DNA from: an uncultured Prevotella sp.
GTDB taxonomy: Bacteria; Bacteroidota; Bacteroidia; Bacteroidales; Bacteroidaceae
Direction: 5' to 3'
Length of the DNA stretch: 38,361 nucleotides
NCBI GenBank assembly: GCA_934120735.1
Contig: CAKOVA010000016.1
Coordinates: forward strand, 1-38,361
The translations under genes were made by a program, and so were the position numbers. This document shows, in pieces, positions 24,706-32,372 of the stretch (its first letter is position 1; each line of letters starts with the position of its first letter). The notes under the pieces were generated by a model, which was not told the DNA's origin, did no database searches, and saw only the letters and a list, made by a program, of their open reading frames with translations.

Positions 24706-25095
24706 ATGAGCAATTTATTGAAAGGTATTATTGTCGTGATGTTAAGTACGCTATTTGCAAGCTGTTCCAGTCATCAAGGAATAGAGTCTGTGACAGCAGA
24801 CGAGTTTGAAAACGCCCTCTATGACAGCCATGTTCAATTGCTGGATGTGCGCTCGGCCGATGAGTATTCGCAAGGACACATCGCCAATGCCGAAAATATT
24901 GATGTGCAGCAGCCTGACTTTATTGACAAAGCCAAGGCAAAGTTGGATCACACCAATCCGGTGTATGTCTATTGTCGTTCGGGCAAACGCAGCATGTTGG
25001 CCGCTCAAAAACTTGTAAAGGCTGGTTTTAAGGTGGTTAATCTCCGTGACGGAATCTTAGGTTGGGAGGACGCAGGCAAACCTGTTCTTCCCTAA
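24706..25095 (+). CDS. Rhodanese-like lipoprotein
   Basis: A single-domain sulfurtransferase-type protein, probably lipid-anchored in the periplasm. It has 129 residues. The lipobox LFASC gives lipid-modified Cys20. The rhodanese domain (about 28-128) shows LLDVRSADEYSQGHIANAEN and the active-site loop YCRSGKRS with Cys90, so it should be able to carry persulfide sulfur. The C-terminal GILGWEDAGKPV is typical. The donor and acceptor are not evident. It is transcribed from its own promoter, divergent from the DUF4139 gene. Confidence 0.9.
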   Translation: MSNLLKGIIVVMLSTLFASCSSHQGIESVTADEFENALYDSHVQLLDVRSADEYSQGHIANAENIDVQQPDFIDKAKAKLDHTNPVYVYCRSGKRSMLAAQKLVKAGFKVVNLRDGILGWEDAGKPVLP

Positions 25096-25258
25096 AGGGA
25101 CGTGTACTACATGGGATGAATGATGCTTTGGATCAAGAGTTTCATTCATATTGCAAGGTGGCCTTAACTTGGTTCTTCTTTAACCGTCTGGCCATGTAAC
25201 TGATAGTCGCATGGAACGGAACTGAAAGAAATTTGTGTTAATTTAAAAAATAAAGATT

Positions 25259-25504
25259 ATGTTTGGACTTATTGGATCAATTATTATTGGATGTTTGGCT
25301 GGCTTTATTGCTGGTAAGATTATGCGTGGTGGCGGTTTCGGCTTTTGGATGAACCTTCTGCTGGGTATCATTGGTGGTGTTGTAGGTGGATGGACATTGA
25401 GTTTGTTCAACATCTCTTGGGGTGGAACCATTGGCTCTTTAGGAACAGCCGTAGTGGGTGCCGTCTTATTACTTTGGATTGCATCACTATTTAGAAAGTC
25501 ATAA
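25259..25504 (+). CDS. GlsB/YeaQ/YmgE-family small membrane protein
   Basis: An 81-residue inner-membrane protein with three Gly-rich hydrophobic segments (about 2-19, 27-46, 57-76). Family marks are IIGCLAGFIAGKIMRGGG and the LLGIIGGVVGGW repeat. Members are linked to general and acid stress in other bacteria; the mechanism is unknown. The stop is 3 nt before the next start, so it is co-translated with the YbjQ-type gene. No clear promoter box was found in the 163-nt spacer upstream, which does contain an 8-bp ATGAATGA/TCATTCAT inverted repeat. Confidence 0.88.
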   Translation: MFGLIGSIIIGCLAGFIAGKIMRGGGFGFWMNLLLGIIGGVVGGWTLSLFNISWGGTIGSLGTAVVGAVLLLWIASLFRKS

Positions 25505-25507
25505 TAA

Positions 25508-25825
25508 ATGCTGTTAACCACAACTCCTACTGTTGAAGGTCAAAAAATTCTGGAATACAAGGGCGTCGTAACGGGCGAAACCATTATCGGCGCCAATGTA
25601 CTGAAGGATTTCTTTGCCGGTATACGCGACGTTATTGGCGGCCGTAGCAATGCTTATGAGAAGGTTCTTCGTGAGGCGAAGGATACTTCTTTGCACGAGA
25701 TGCAAGAACGAGCAGAAGCTTTGGGTGCGAATGCTGTCGTGGGTATTGACATCGATTATGAAACCATTGGACAGTCGGGGAGCATGTTAATGGTGGCAGT
25801 AAGCGGAACAGCGGTGCTCATTTAG
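25508..25825 (+). CDS. YbjQ family (DUF74) protein
   Basis: A 105-residue cytoplasmic protein of the YbjQ/heavy-metal-binding-domain family, which forms pentamers; role not established. Recognisable parts are [20 protein letters not shown] (about 15-34), [19 protein letters not shown] (about 36-54) and the [17 protein letters not shown] block (about 69-84). It starts 3 nt after the YeaQ-type gene. Its stop overlaps that of the convergent gene on the other strand (25822-25825). Confidence 0.9.
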   Translation: MLLTTTPTVEGQKILEYKGVVTGETIIGANVLKDFFAGIRDVIGGRSNAYEKVLREAKDTSLHEMQERAEALGANAVVGIDIDYETIGQSGSMLMVAVSGTAVLI

Positions 25826-26418
25826 CGCCGCTTTTCCCGTTGTTCTTGCCTCTCTCGCTCGCGTAACGTTTCGCGGTAGGCCTTTTCTATGGGGTCTTCT
25901 GCGGCGTCTATCTTGCGGAATGCCTCCTTCAACTGTCTGAGGTGTTTCATGTCTCTCTTCTTCCTAAAGTCGAGCATCTTGGCTAAATCGAACTCAAAGA
26001 AGCCATGGGATGCGTCATGGTCTGGTGGCATGTAGGGGCGATTGGCTTTCAGACTGTCAATATTTTGCATGTGCTTTCCCCAAATAGTCACTTCGTCAAT
26101 GCTGTATTCTGCGGGGAAGAGGAAGACCGTGTCTTTCCTAATTTCTTCTGCAGAGAGTGTTTCTTTCAGGTAGTTGCGTTTGTAGAAAGTGGCACTCTTT
26201 GTATTGTAAGGTAAGGATATTAGTCCTCTGTAGGTGGTTTTTCCAACAAATTTGCCGTTCGCATGCACCTCCACGTCGCGAATAGGGATGCGGGTAATGG
26301 CATCACACACCAAACATTGCTGTGCCAGGAGCTTCATTACGCCAAGCAATAATGCGGCGGTTAAAACAAAAATCCGCCGCAAAATGATGGTATGTGGTAA
26401 GTATATGTTGGTGGTCAT
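25822..26418 (-). CDS. Exported protein with carboxypeptidase-regulatory-like fold, function unknown
   Basis: A 198-residue protein with a signal sequence (about 10-33, [19 protein letters not shown]). Residues about 34-115 look like a CarboxypepD_reg-type beta sandwich: [20 protein letters not shown], then [13 protein letters not shown], ending with [12 protein letters not shown]. The C-terminal third (about 140-198) is strongly charged and helical ([30 protein letters not shown]). I do not recognise a named family. The ATG at 26418 lies inside the first unit of a period-22 array, so the upstream region is repeat DNA. Its stop overlaps the YbjQ-type gene by 4 bp in convergent orientation. 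Confidence 0.7.
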   Translation of the reverse strand: MTTNIYLPHTIILRRIFVLTAALLLGVMKLLAQQCLVCDAITRIPIRDVEVHANGKFVGKTTYRGLISLPYNTKSATFYKRNYLKETLSAEEIRKDTVFLFPAEYSIDEVTIWGKHMQNIDSLKANRPYMPPDHDASHGFFEFDLAKMLDFRKKRDMKHLRQLKEAFRKIDAAEDPIEKAYRETLRERERQEQREKRR

Positions 26419-26589
26419 CTTACGTTTTGTTAACGGTCATCTTACGTTTTGTTGGTTGTCATCTTTTATTTTGTTAGTGGTCATCTTTTATTTTGTTGGT
26501 GGTCATCTTACGTTTTGTTGGTGGTTATTATACATTTTACCAGTAGTCACCTAACATTTTGTAGGTGGACATCTTACATCTTACCATCC
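26414..26589 (+). repeat. 22-nt tandem array C (8 units)
   Basis: Eight gapless units start at 26414, 26436, 26458, 26480, 26502, 26524, 26546 and 26568. Units begin GTCATCTTACGTTTTGTT (units 1, 2, 5) or GTCATCTTTTATTTTGTT (3, 4); units 6-8 are diverged but keep the length. The array fills the spacer between the HAD gene stop and the start of the exported protein, both on the minus strand. On that strand each well-conserved unit carries GATGAC, a potential start codon. Confidence 0.85.
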
Positions 26590-26612
26590 TTGACCGTTGG
26601 TTAAAGATGGGT

Positions 26613-27350
26613 TTAAGCGTGTTTGGCCGCATCCAAAAGCTGTTCCCAGACCGCACAAAACTCAGTCATTTGATGGAAAAGTAGGTCGGCACCTTCTTTT
26701 CTAAGGGTGCTGTCGGGTAGTGGACCACTGTTGATGGCTACCGTAAAGATTTGAGCCGCCGCGCCTGCTCGTATGCCCATGGGCGCATTCTCCACCACAA
26801 TTCCTTCCCAAGGTTGATGGTTTCCCGTTAGTTGTAAGCCCTTCAAATATGGGTCGGGCGCAGGTTTTCCGTGCTTGATGCTATAGGCTGTGACAATATT
26901 CTCTTCAGATACGAAGTGGTGAAAATCGTTTACAAGCCGCTTAATCAATTTCCTTTGCGCACTACCTGTAACGATTCCAATGTTCAATCCGCTCTTTTTT
27001 ATCTTGCTCATGAGGTCGAGTACCCCGTCAAAAATAGGTGCTTCGGGCATTTGATGAAACAGTCTACCTTTCTCATCGTACATCTTTTGCGCCTCTTCTT
27101 CTGAAATGTCACGACCTTGTTGTTGCTTAACCATCATTCTGATGGTGTCTACACCCTTCATTCCTTCAGTGGCATACACATCCGCTTCGGTCATGTCAAG
27201 ACCGAAAGTCTTCATCGATTCTTTCCACGCAACGGCGTGATGAGGCATGGAATTGTACAGCACACCGTCCATATCAAAAAGCACGACTTTGGGTTGGAAC
27301 GCCGCAAAGTCATGCTTTCTCAAATAATCATGTATTTCGTTTTCAAACAT
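26613..27350 (-). CDS. HAD-superfamily phosphatase/phosphomutase (beta-phosphoglucomutase-like)
   Basis: A 245-residue subfamily IA HAD enzyme, likely acting on a sugar phosphate. Motif I is FDMDGVLYNS (nucleophile Asp at about 26, acid/base Asp at 28), motif II is IVTGS, motif III is the Lys of GKPAPDPY and motif IV is VVENAPMGIRAG. The helical cap (about 40-110) contains EGMKGVDTIRMM. The position 6 nt downstream of pgi favours a sugar-phosphate substrate, but phosphomutase and plain phosphatase cannot be separated by sight. Confidence 0.85.
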   Translation of the reverse strand: MFENEIHDYLRKHDFAAFQPKVVLFDMDGVLYNSMPHHAVAWKESMKTFGLDMTEADVYATEGMKGVDTIRMMVKQQQGRDISEEEAQKMYDEKGRLFHQMPEAPIFDGVLDLMSKIKKSGLNIGIVTGSAQRKLIKRLVNDFHHFVSEENIVTAYSIKHGKPAPDPYLKGLQLTGNHQPWEGIVVENAPMGIRAGAAAQIFTVAINSGPLPDSTLRKEGADLLFHQMTEFCAVWEQLLDAAKHA

Positions 27351-27356
27351 TCAATC

Positions 27357-28715
27357 TTATTTTTCGTTAGCCAAACGCTCTTGTATGGCCTTGCTTTCAG
27401 CTTCGTAGCCAGGCTTGTTGAGCAAGGCAAACATGTTCTTCTTGTACGCTTCCACACCAGGTTGGTTGAAAGGATTCACGCCAAGGAGGTTTCCGCTGAT
27501 GCCACAGGCTATCTCGAAGAAGTAAAGCAGCTGTCCGATGTAATACTCGTTCAGTTCTGGAAGGCTGATGCGGATGTTGGGAACGCCACCATCAACGTGC
27601 GCCAGTCGTGTACCCAGCTCGGCCATCTTGTTCACTTCGTCTACTCGTTTATCTGCCAAGAAGTTCAAACCGTCCAGATTTTCCTCATCTTTGGGGAACA
27701 ACATCTTCTTATTAGGCTGCTCAACACTAATCACAGTTTCAAAGATTGAACGTTCGCCCTCTTGTATCCACTGTCCCATGGAGTGCAAATCGGTGGTGAA
27801 GTCGCATGCGGCAGGATAAATGCCCAGATGGTCTTTTCCCTCACTCTCACCGTAAAGTTGTTTCCACCACTCACCGATGAAGTGCAGTTTAGGTTGGAAG
27901 TTGACGATAATCTCAATCTTCTTGCCCATTTCGCGATACAGTGCATGACGCACAACAGCGTACTGTGCGGCTATGTTCTCCTGCAATGTCACATCTTTCC
28001 CAGTTGACTTTTCCATGTCGGCAGCACCCTGTATCAAAGCTTTAATGTCGAAACCAGCGCAGGCAATGGGCAGTAATCCAACAGGAGTGAGTACGGAGAA
28101 GCGACCGCCTACATTGTCAGGAATGACAAAACTCTTGTATCCCTCTTTGTCGGCGCATGTGCGCGCGGCACCTTTTTTTGCGTCGGTGATGGCCACAATC
28201 ACGTCTTTTGCCTCTTCTTTGCCACGTTGTGCCTCGCATTGTTTCTTCAACAAGCGGAAGGTAAGAGCCGTTTCAGTGGTGGTACCCGATTTAGATATGT
28301 TGATGACACCAAACTTCTTGTCCTTCAAGTAGTCGGTAAGTTCTGCCAAATAGTCCTCGCCAATGTTGTTTCCTGCAAAGAGAATGGCAGGATTCTTCTT
28401 GTCGTTTACCAACCAAGCGAATGAATTTCCCAAGGCCTCTATCACGGCACGAGCGCCCAAGTAGCTTCCGCCAATACCGGCAACCACTACCACTTCGCAC
28501 TTTTCGCGTAAGGTGTTGGCGCATGCCTGTACTTCGTCAAGAAACGCAGGTGTGATGGAAGAAGGCAAATGTAACCATCCTAAGAAATCGTTTCCCGGAC
28601 AAGTGCCGTTTTCAAGCGCTTCTTGTACGTCTTTTACCTTTCCTTCATAGGCCTCTATTGTGCCAGGTTTCAAGAACTGAGTGGCTTTTGTGATGTCTAA
28701 ACTAATACTTTTCAT
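27357..28715 (-). CDS. pgi: Glucose-6-phosphate isomerase
   Basis: Interconverts glucose-6-phosphate and fructose-6-phosphate in glycolysis. It has 452 residues, the shorter bacterial form. Signatures: [16 protein letters not shown] (about 80-95), [15 protein letters not shown] (about 142-156), [15 protein letters not shown] (about 203-217), and the catalytic region with [21 protein letters not shown] prefer ATG at 28715 over a TTG at 28721, as the latter would nearly touch the gpsA stop. The gap to gpsA is 7 nt and to the HAD gene 6 nt, so the run is one operon. Confidence 0.96.
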   Translation of the reverse strand: MKSISLDITKATQFLKPGTIEAYEGKVKDVQEALENGTCPGNDFLGWLHLPSSITPAFLDEVQACANTLREKCEVVVVAGIGGSYLGARAVIEALGNSFAWLVNDKKNPAILFAGNNIGEDYLAELTDYLKDKKFGVINISKSGTTTETALTFRLLKKQCEAQRGKEEAKDVIVAITDAKKGAARTCADKEGYKSFVIPDNVGGRFSVLTPVGLLPIACAGFDIKALIQGAADMEKSTGKDVTLQENIAAQYAVVRHALYREMGKKIEIIVNFQPKLHFIGEWWKQLYGESEGKDHLGIYPAACDFTTDLHSMGQWIQEGERSIFETVISVEQPNKKMLFPKDEENLDGLNFLADKRVDEVNKMAELGTRLAHVDGGVPNIRISLPELNEYYIGQLLYFFEIACGISGNLLGVNPFNQPGVEAYKKNMFALLNKPGYEAESKAIQERLANEK

Positions 28716-28722
28716 CTTCAAG

Positions 28723-29721
28723 TTATCTAAATGAATCTGTTAATAATTTGATTTCTATTTGTGGGCTGATGTGCTCGTACAAAATGTTGTACACAGCATC
28801 TAAAATCGGCATGTTCACGTGCATGTGCCGGTTAATCTCTTTCATGCATTTGGTTCCGAAATATCCTTCGGCAATCATCTCCATCTCAATCTGCGCGCTT
28901 TTCACCGAATATCCCTTGCCAATCATGGTGCCAAAGGTGCGGTTGCGCGAGAAGTTGGAGTATGACGTCACCAGCAAATCGCCCAAATAAACCGAGTCGT
29001 ACGCACTACGTTCAATGGGATGGACGGCTGTGAGGAACCGAGACATCTCCTGAACCGCATTCGCAATGAGCACGGCTTGGAAGTTGTCACCGTATTTCAG
29101 TCCGCTGCAAATGCCCGAAGCGATGGCGTAAACGTTCTTCAGAACCGACGAATATTCGATGCCAATCACGTCCGATGAGGTTTTGGTCTTGATGACATCG
29201 CTGGCAATGAATTCGGCAAACGACTCCGCTTTCTGTATGTCAGCGCAGCCAATAGTGAGGTAAGACAAGCGATCCATGGCCACTTCTTCTGCATGCGACG
29301 GCCCTCCAATCACGGCTAAGTTCTCGTATGGCACGTCAAACACTTGGTGGAAATACTCTGAACACACCAGGTTTTCGTCGGGAACAATACCCTTGATGGC
29401 AGTGATGATGAACTTGTCGCGCAGACGGGTTTTGAGTTTCCGCAGGTGACTCTTGAAGTAGGGCGAAGGTGTCACGAAGACCAGCGTGTCGTAAGCACCA
29501 GTGATGGTGTTGATGTCTGATGAGAAAAAAATCTCATCGGTGTTGAAACGCACGCTTGTCAGATAGGCGGGATTGTGTCCCAGACGCTTAAAATCCTCGA
29601 TGCGGTCGTCTCTTCGCATGTACCACCCAATGTGATGAGCATGGCTCACCACGATTTTGGCGATGGCTGTGGCCCAACTTCCGCCCCCGATGATTGCTAT
29701 CTTGCCGCAGTTGTAATTCAT
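28723..29721 (-). CDS. gpsA: Glycerol-3-phosphate dehydrogenase [NAD(P)+]
   Basis: Makes sn-glycerol-3-phosphate from dihydroxyacetone phosphate for phospholipid synthesis. About 332 residues. The nucleotide-binding loop is [16 protein letters not shown] near the N terminus; [13 protein letters not shown] and the [20 protein letters not shown] segment (catalytic Lys) are in place. The frame is open to 29742, but those seven codons (MNYELRI) are translated heptamer repeat. The start at 29721 is also inside the repeat, so the exact N terminus is uncertain. It lies between lysS and pgi. Confidence 0.94.
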   Translation of the reverse strand: MNYNCGKIAIIGGGSWATAIAKIVVSHAHHIGWYMRRDDRIEDFKRLGHNPAYLTSVRFNTDEIFFSSDINTITGAYDTLVFVTPSPYFKSHLRKLKTRLRDKFIITAIKGIVPDENLVCSEYFHQVFDVPYENLAVIGGPSHAEEVAMDRLSYLTIGCADIQKAESFAEFIASDVIKTKTSSDVIGIEYSSVLKNVYAIASGICSGLKYGDNFQAVLIANAVQEMSRFLTAVHPIERSAYDSVYLGDLLVTSYSNFSRNRTFGTMIGKGYSVKSAQIEMEMIAEGYFGTKCMKEINRHMHVNMPILDAVYNILYEHISPQIEIKLLTDSFR

Positions 29722-29741
29722 AATTCTTAATTCATAATTCA
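29714..29741 (+). repeat. Heptamer array at the gpsA start
   Basis: TAATTCA, TAATTCT, TAATTCA, TAATTCA without gaps. On the minus strand it supplies both candidate ATG codons of gpsA (29742 and 29721). Confidence 0.7.
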
Positions 29742-29832
29742 TCCTGATTGTTCACAAGTCATGATTCTTCTTTTTCTCAATCCAATTGATAGTTAGCGAG
29801 AAGCGTGTGAATCATGAATTGTGCATGATGAA

Positions 29833-31563
29833 TTATTTCTGGCTGTTGTCAATCCATTGTTGGAATTGTTCAACCTTCGGATTGTCATAGCCCAATTTAT
29901 ATTTCTTGTTCACCCCGCAAACATTCATTTGCAAGGCCTGTGCCTTTACCTGTGCGATGTCAGAAATCAGGTTGTATCCTGCCTTTCTGAACACAGGAAC
30001 CCACTGCTCCGGAACGCCAATGGCTGCCCATTCTTCCACCGTACTCTGCGGTATTTTCTTCTCAGGTTTCATTTGTGGGAAGAACAACACTTCTTGTATG
30101 AACGTCTTTCCGGTCATCAACATCACCAAACGGTCGATGCCAATGCCGATACCCGATGTGGGAGGCATGCCATATTGCAGCGCACGCAGGAAGTCTTGGT
30201 CGATAATCATGGCCTCGTCGTCACCCTTGTCAGCCAATTTCATTTGCTCCTTGAAACGCTCTTCTTGGTCGATTGGGTCGTTCAATTCAGAGTAGGCATT
30301 CGCCAATTCCTTGCCGTTCACCATCAGTTCAAAGCGTTCTGTCAGTCCAGGTTTGCTTCGGTGCATCTTGGTAAGCGGTGACATTTCCACGGGGTAATCT
30401 GTGATGAACGTGGGTTGAATGAACGTTCCTTCGCAGAACTCGCCAAATATCTCGTCAATCAACTTGCCTTTACCCATGCTCTCATCCACCTCCATGTCGA
30501 GCTTTTTGCAGATTTCTCTTATCTCGTCTTCATTCTTTCCGTTGAGGTCATACCCCGTCTTTTCTTTGATGGCATCCAGAATGGGCAAGCGTCGGTAAGG
30601 AGCTTTGAAGCTAATCATCTGTCCGTCAACCTCCCGTTCGGCACTACCGTTGACGGCAATGCAAATGGTTTCCAGCAGTTTTTCAGTAAACGCCATCATC
30701 CAGTTGTAGTCTTTGTACTGCACATACAATTCCATACAGGTGAATTCAGGATTGTGATTGCGATCCATTCCCTCGTTACGGAAGTTCTTTCCGATTTCAT
30801 ACACGCCTTCAAAACCGCCCACTATCAGTCGTTTTAAGTACAGTTCGGTGGCGATGCGCATGTACATATCGGTGTTCAGCGCATTGAAGTGTGTGATGAA
30901 TGGGCGCGCGCTGGCACCACCGGCAATGGCCTGCAGGGTAGGAGTCTCCACTTCTGTGTAGCCAGCCTCGTCCAACACCTTGCGCATAGTGCGCAAAACC
31001 GTAGCACGTTGCAAAAACGTATCTTTCACGCCATCGTTGACAATCAGGTCGACATAGCGTTGGCGATAGCGCAATTCGGGGTCGTCAAACTTGTCGTAGG
31101 CCACTCCATCTTTGTATTTCACGATGGGTAGAGGCTTTAAGGCCTTGCTCAACAGTGTTAAACTTTGTGCGTGTACCGATATTTCACCTGTTTGAGTTTT
31201 GAACACAAAACCCTTGATGCCAATGACATCGCCAATGTCCAACAGGCGTTTGAATACCACGTTGTACAAATCTTTGTTCTCATCCGGGCAGATGTCATCG
31301 CGCGTAACGTACACTTGTATACGGCCTTTGGAGTCTTGCAATTCTACAAAACTGGCCTTGCCCATCACGCGTCGCGTCATCATGCGGCCTGCTATCACCA
31401 CTTCTCGCTTTTCCTCACCGTCTTGATAGTCAGCCTTTATATCTGTGCTGAACGCATTGGTAGGAAACTCTGCGGCAGGATAAGGGTCGATGCCCATATT
31501 TCGTAACTCTTGGAGACTTTGTCTGCGACCAATCTCCTGTTCACTCAATTCTAAGATATTCAT
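29833..31563 (-). CDS. lysS: Lysyl-tRNA synthetase, class II
   Basis: Charges tRNA-Lys. It has 576 residues. The N-terminal OB-fold anticodon domain (about 40-160) includes the GRMMTRRVMGKASFVELQD stretch. The catalytic core has FRNEGMDRNHNPEFT (motif 2, about 262-276) and GIGIGIDRLVMLMTG (motif 3, about 480-494). A C-terminal extension of roughly 65 residues follows motif 3; it includes MKPEKKIP and VEEWAAIGVPEQWVPVFRKA and is longer than in E. coli LysS. The frame is open to 31620, but MNILELSEQEIGRRQ at 31563 matches the family start. The leader is made of 66-nt repeats. Confidence 0.95.
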   Translation of the reverse strand: MNILELSEQEIGRRQSLQELRNMGIDPYPAAEFPTNAFSTDIKADYQDGEEKREVVIAGRMMTRRVMGKASFVELQDSKGRIQVYVTRDDICPDENKDLYNVVFKRLLDIGDVIGIKGFVFKTQTGEISVHAQSLTLLSKALKPLPIVKYKDGVAYDKFDDPELRYRQRYVDLIVNDGVKDTFLQRATVLRTMRKVLDEAGYTEVETPTLQAIAGGASARPFITHFNALNTDMYMRIATELYLKRLIVGGFEGVYEIGKNFRNEGMDRNHNPEFTCMELYVQYKDYNWMMAFTEKLLETICIAVNGSAEREVDGQMISFKAPYRRLPILDAIKEKTGYDLNGKNEDEIREICKKLDMEVDESMGKGKLIDEIFGEFCEGTFIQPTFITDYPVEMSPLTKMHRSKPGLTERFELMVNGKELANAYSELNDPIDQEERFKEQMKLADKGDDEAMIIDQDFLRALQYGMPPTSGIGIGIDRLVMLMTGKTFIQEVLFFPQMKPEKKIPQSTVEEWAAIGVPEQWVPVFRKAGYNLISDIAQVKAQALQMNVCGVNKKYKLGYDNPKVEQFQQWIDNSQK

Positions 31564-31640
31564 ATATGATAAAATAGCTATTTTTTCCCGATTCTGATGG
31601 ATAGAGCCCGCCAAAAGCATTCAAGACGGTTTGCTTTGTT

Positions 31641-31800
31641 GAGGCGCAGCCTATTTTATGCAAAAACAGCGCAAACCGAAGGCAGTCAAACTGCGTTTGA
31701 ACTGCTGAGGTGCAGCCTGTTTTATTTAAAGATAGTGCAAGCCGAGTATAGAGAGAGTTTACTTTCTATATTAAGGCGCAGCCTATTTTATGCAAAAGTA
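31641..31800. repeat. 66-nt repeat with conserved cores and variable hairpins (lysS leader)
   Basis: Cores start at 31641, 31707 and 31773, exactly 66 nt apart. Each 39-nt core reads GAGGCGCAGCCTATTTTATG (with some changes) and ends in GCAAACCGA or GCAAGCCGA; the third is shortened. Linker 1 (31680-31706) folds by GCAGT-CAAAC with GTTTG-A-ACTGC. Linker 2 (31746-31774) folds by TATAGAGAG with CTTTCTATA (one wobble). The linkers differ in sequence but both form hairpins. Confidence 0.7.
31793..31800 (-). promoter_or_regulatory. -7 box of lysS within the repeat core
   Basis: TACTTTTGC on the minus strand matches TAnnTTTG and lies at the outer end of the third core. It gives a leader of about 225 nt containing the repeats. 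No good -33 TTTG. Confidence 0.45.
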
Positions 31801-32112
31801 CGAAATAAATCTGAATGTGCCTACCTTTTCATATTTTTTATAATTGCGTGACAAGCTGGTTGCTATTTTGTGTCGCTACACACGCTCCGCCATCATTGAT
31901 TTCAACAACGAATTTAAGGACTTAACAAATCAAAGGAGCAGTGTGCCAGGTGAAATAACATGCCATTACACACCAAAAAATGTTGGATATTTTCATCATT
32001 TTAAGCCCTAAAAATGGCACGTCAAAAGTGATGAAATAGAAAAAATCGATAGGCTGGAAGGAAGCAAACATCCAATTGATCTGTCATCAATATCCTGTTT
32101 TTCCTTCAATGC

Positions 32113-32222
32113 AATGACTTTGGCGGTCAATCTACATCACTTTGGCGGTCAATCTATATGAGTTTGTGCTTCAAAAGCATTGCTCTTGCGCACTAAAAGC
32201 AATGCTCTTGGCTTGAAATTGT
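32113..32222 (+). repeat. Degenerate 22-nt tandem array B (5 units)
   Basis: Units start at 32113, 32135, 32157, 32179 and 32201. Units 1 and 2 read AATGACTTTGGCGGTCAA and CATCACTTTGGCGGTCAA, both ending TCTA; unit 3 begins TATGAGTTTGTGC; units 3 and 4 end in AAAAGC; units 4 and 5 begin ATTGCTCTTG and AATGCTCTTG. The head matches array A (10613-10722). Confidence 0.75.
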
Positions 32223-32290
32223 TTTGAAATTGAATGCTAAAAGTGGCTGTAAAAGATATAACTCTCTGTGCGTTAATTACTTATGAAAGT

Positions 32291-32372
32291 TGCTCATATT
32301 TGGCGTATTTGCACCAAAAGGTAGGTTGGTTTGCAAATACGCCAAATATGAAGCGGTGTGTTGTCAAGAAAA
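32291..32372 (-). repeat. Dispersed hairpin element, copy 2 (after the TrpB2 gene)
   Basis: A perfect 19-bp inverted repeat: CATATTTGGCGTATTTGCA (32295-32313) with its complement at 32332-32350, loop 18 nt containing a further CCAA/TTGG. On the minus strand the head TTTTCTTGACAA (32372-32361) starts at the base after the stop codon. It probably also stabilises or ends the transcript, though there is no T-tract. Related to 21677-21755. Confidence 0.65.

Larger units (their letters stand above)
31564..32372. other. Repeat-rich spacer between lysS and the TrpB2 gene
   Basis: Holds the 66-nt repeats (31641-31800), the period-22 array B (32113-32222) and hairpin element copy 2 (32291-32372). A single sequence on the minus strand, AATGCTTTTGGCGG (31621-31608), resembles the head of array B units. 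I see nothing supportable in 31801-32110. Confidence 0.5.

Noticed and set aside
26234..26554. 106-codon plus-strand frame with a repeated hydrophobic pattern
   Set aside because: The repeated residues are a translation of the 22-nt array; the frame shifts each unit and the rest is antisense to the exported-protein gene.
26414..26589. Possible CRISPR array
   Set aside because: Units are contiguous 22-mers with no unique spacers, and no cas gene is nearby.
31564..31620. 19-codon N-terminal extension of LysRS
   Set aside because: No family similarity; MNILELSEQE at 31563 fits the usual start.
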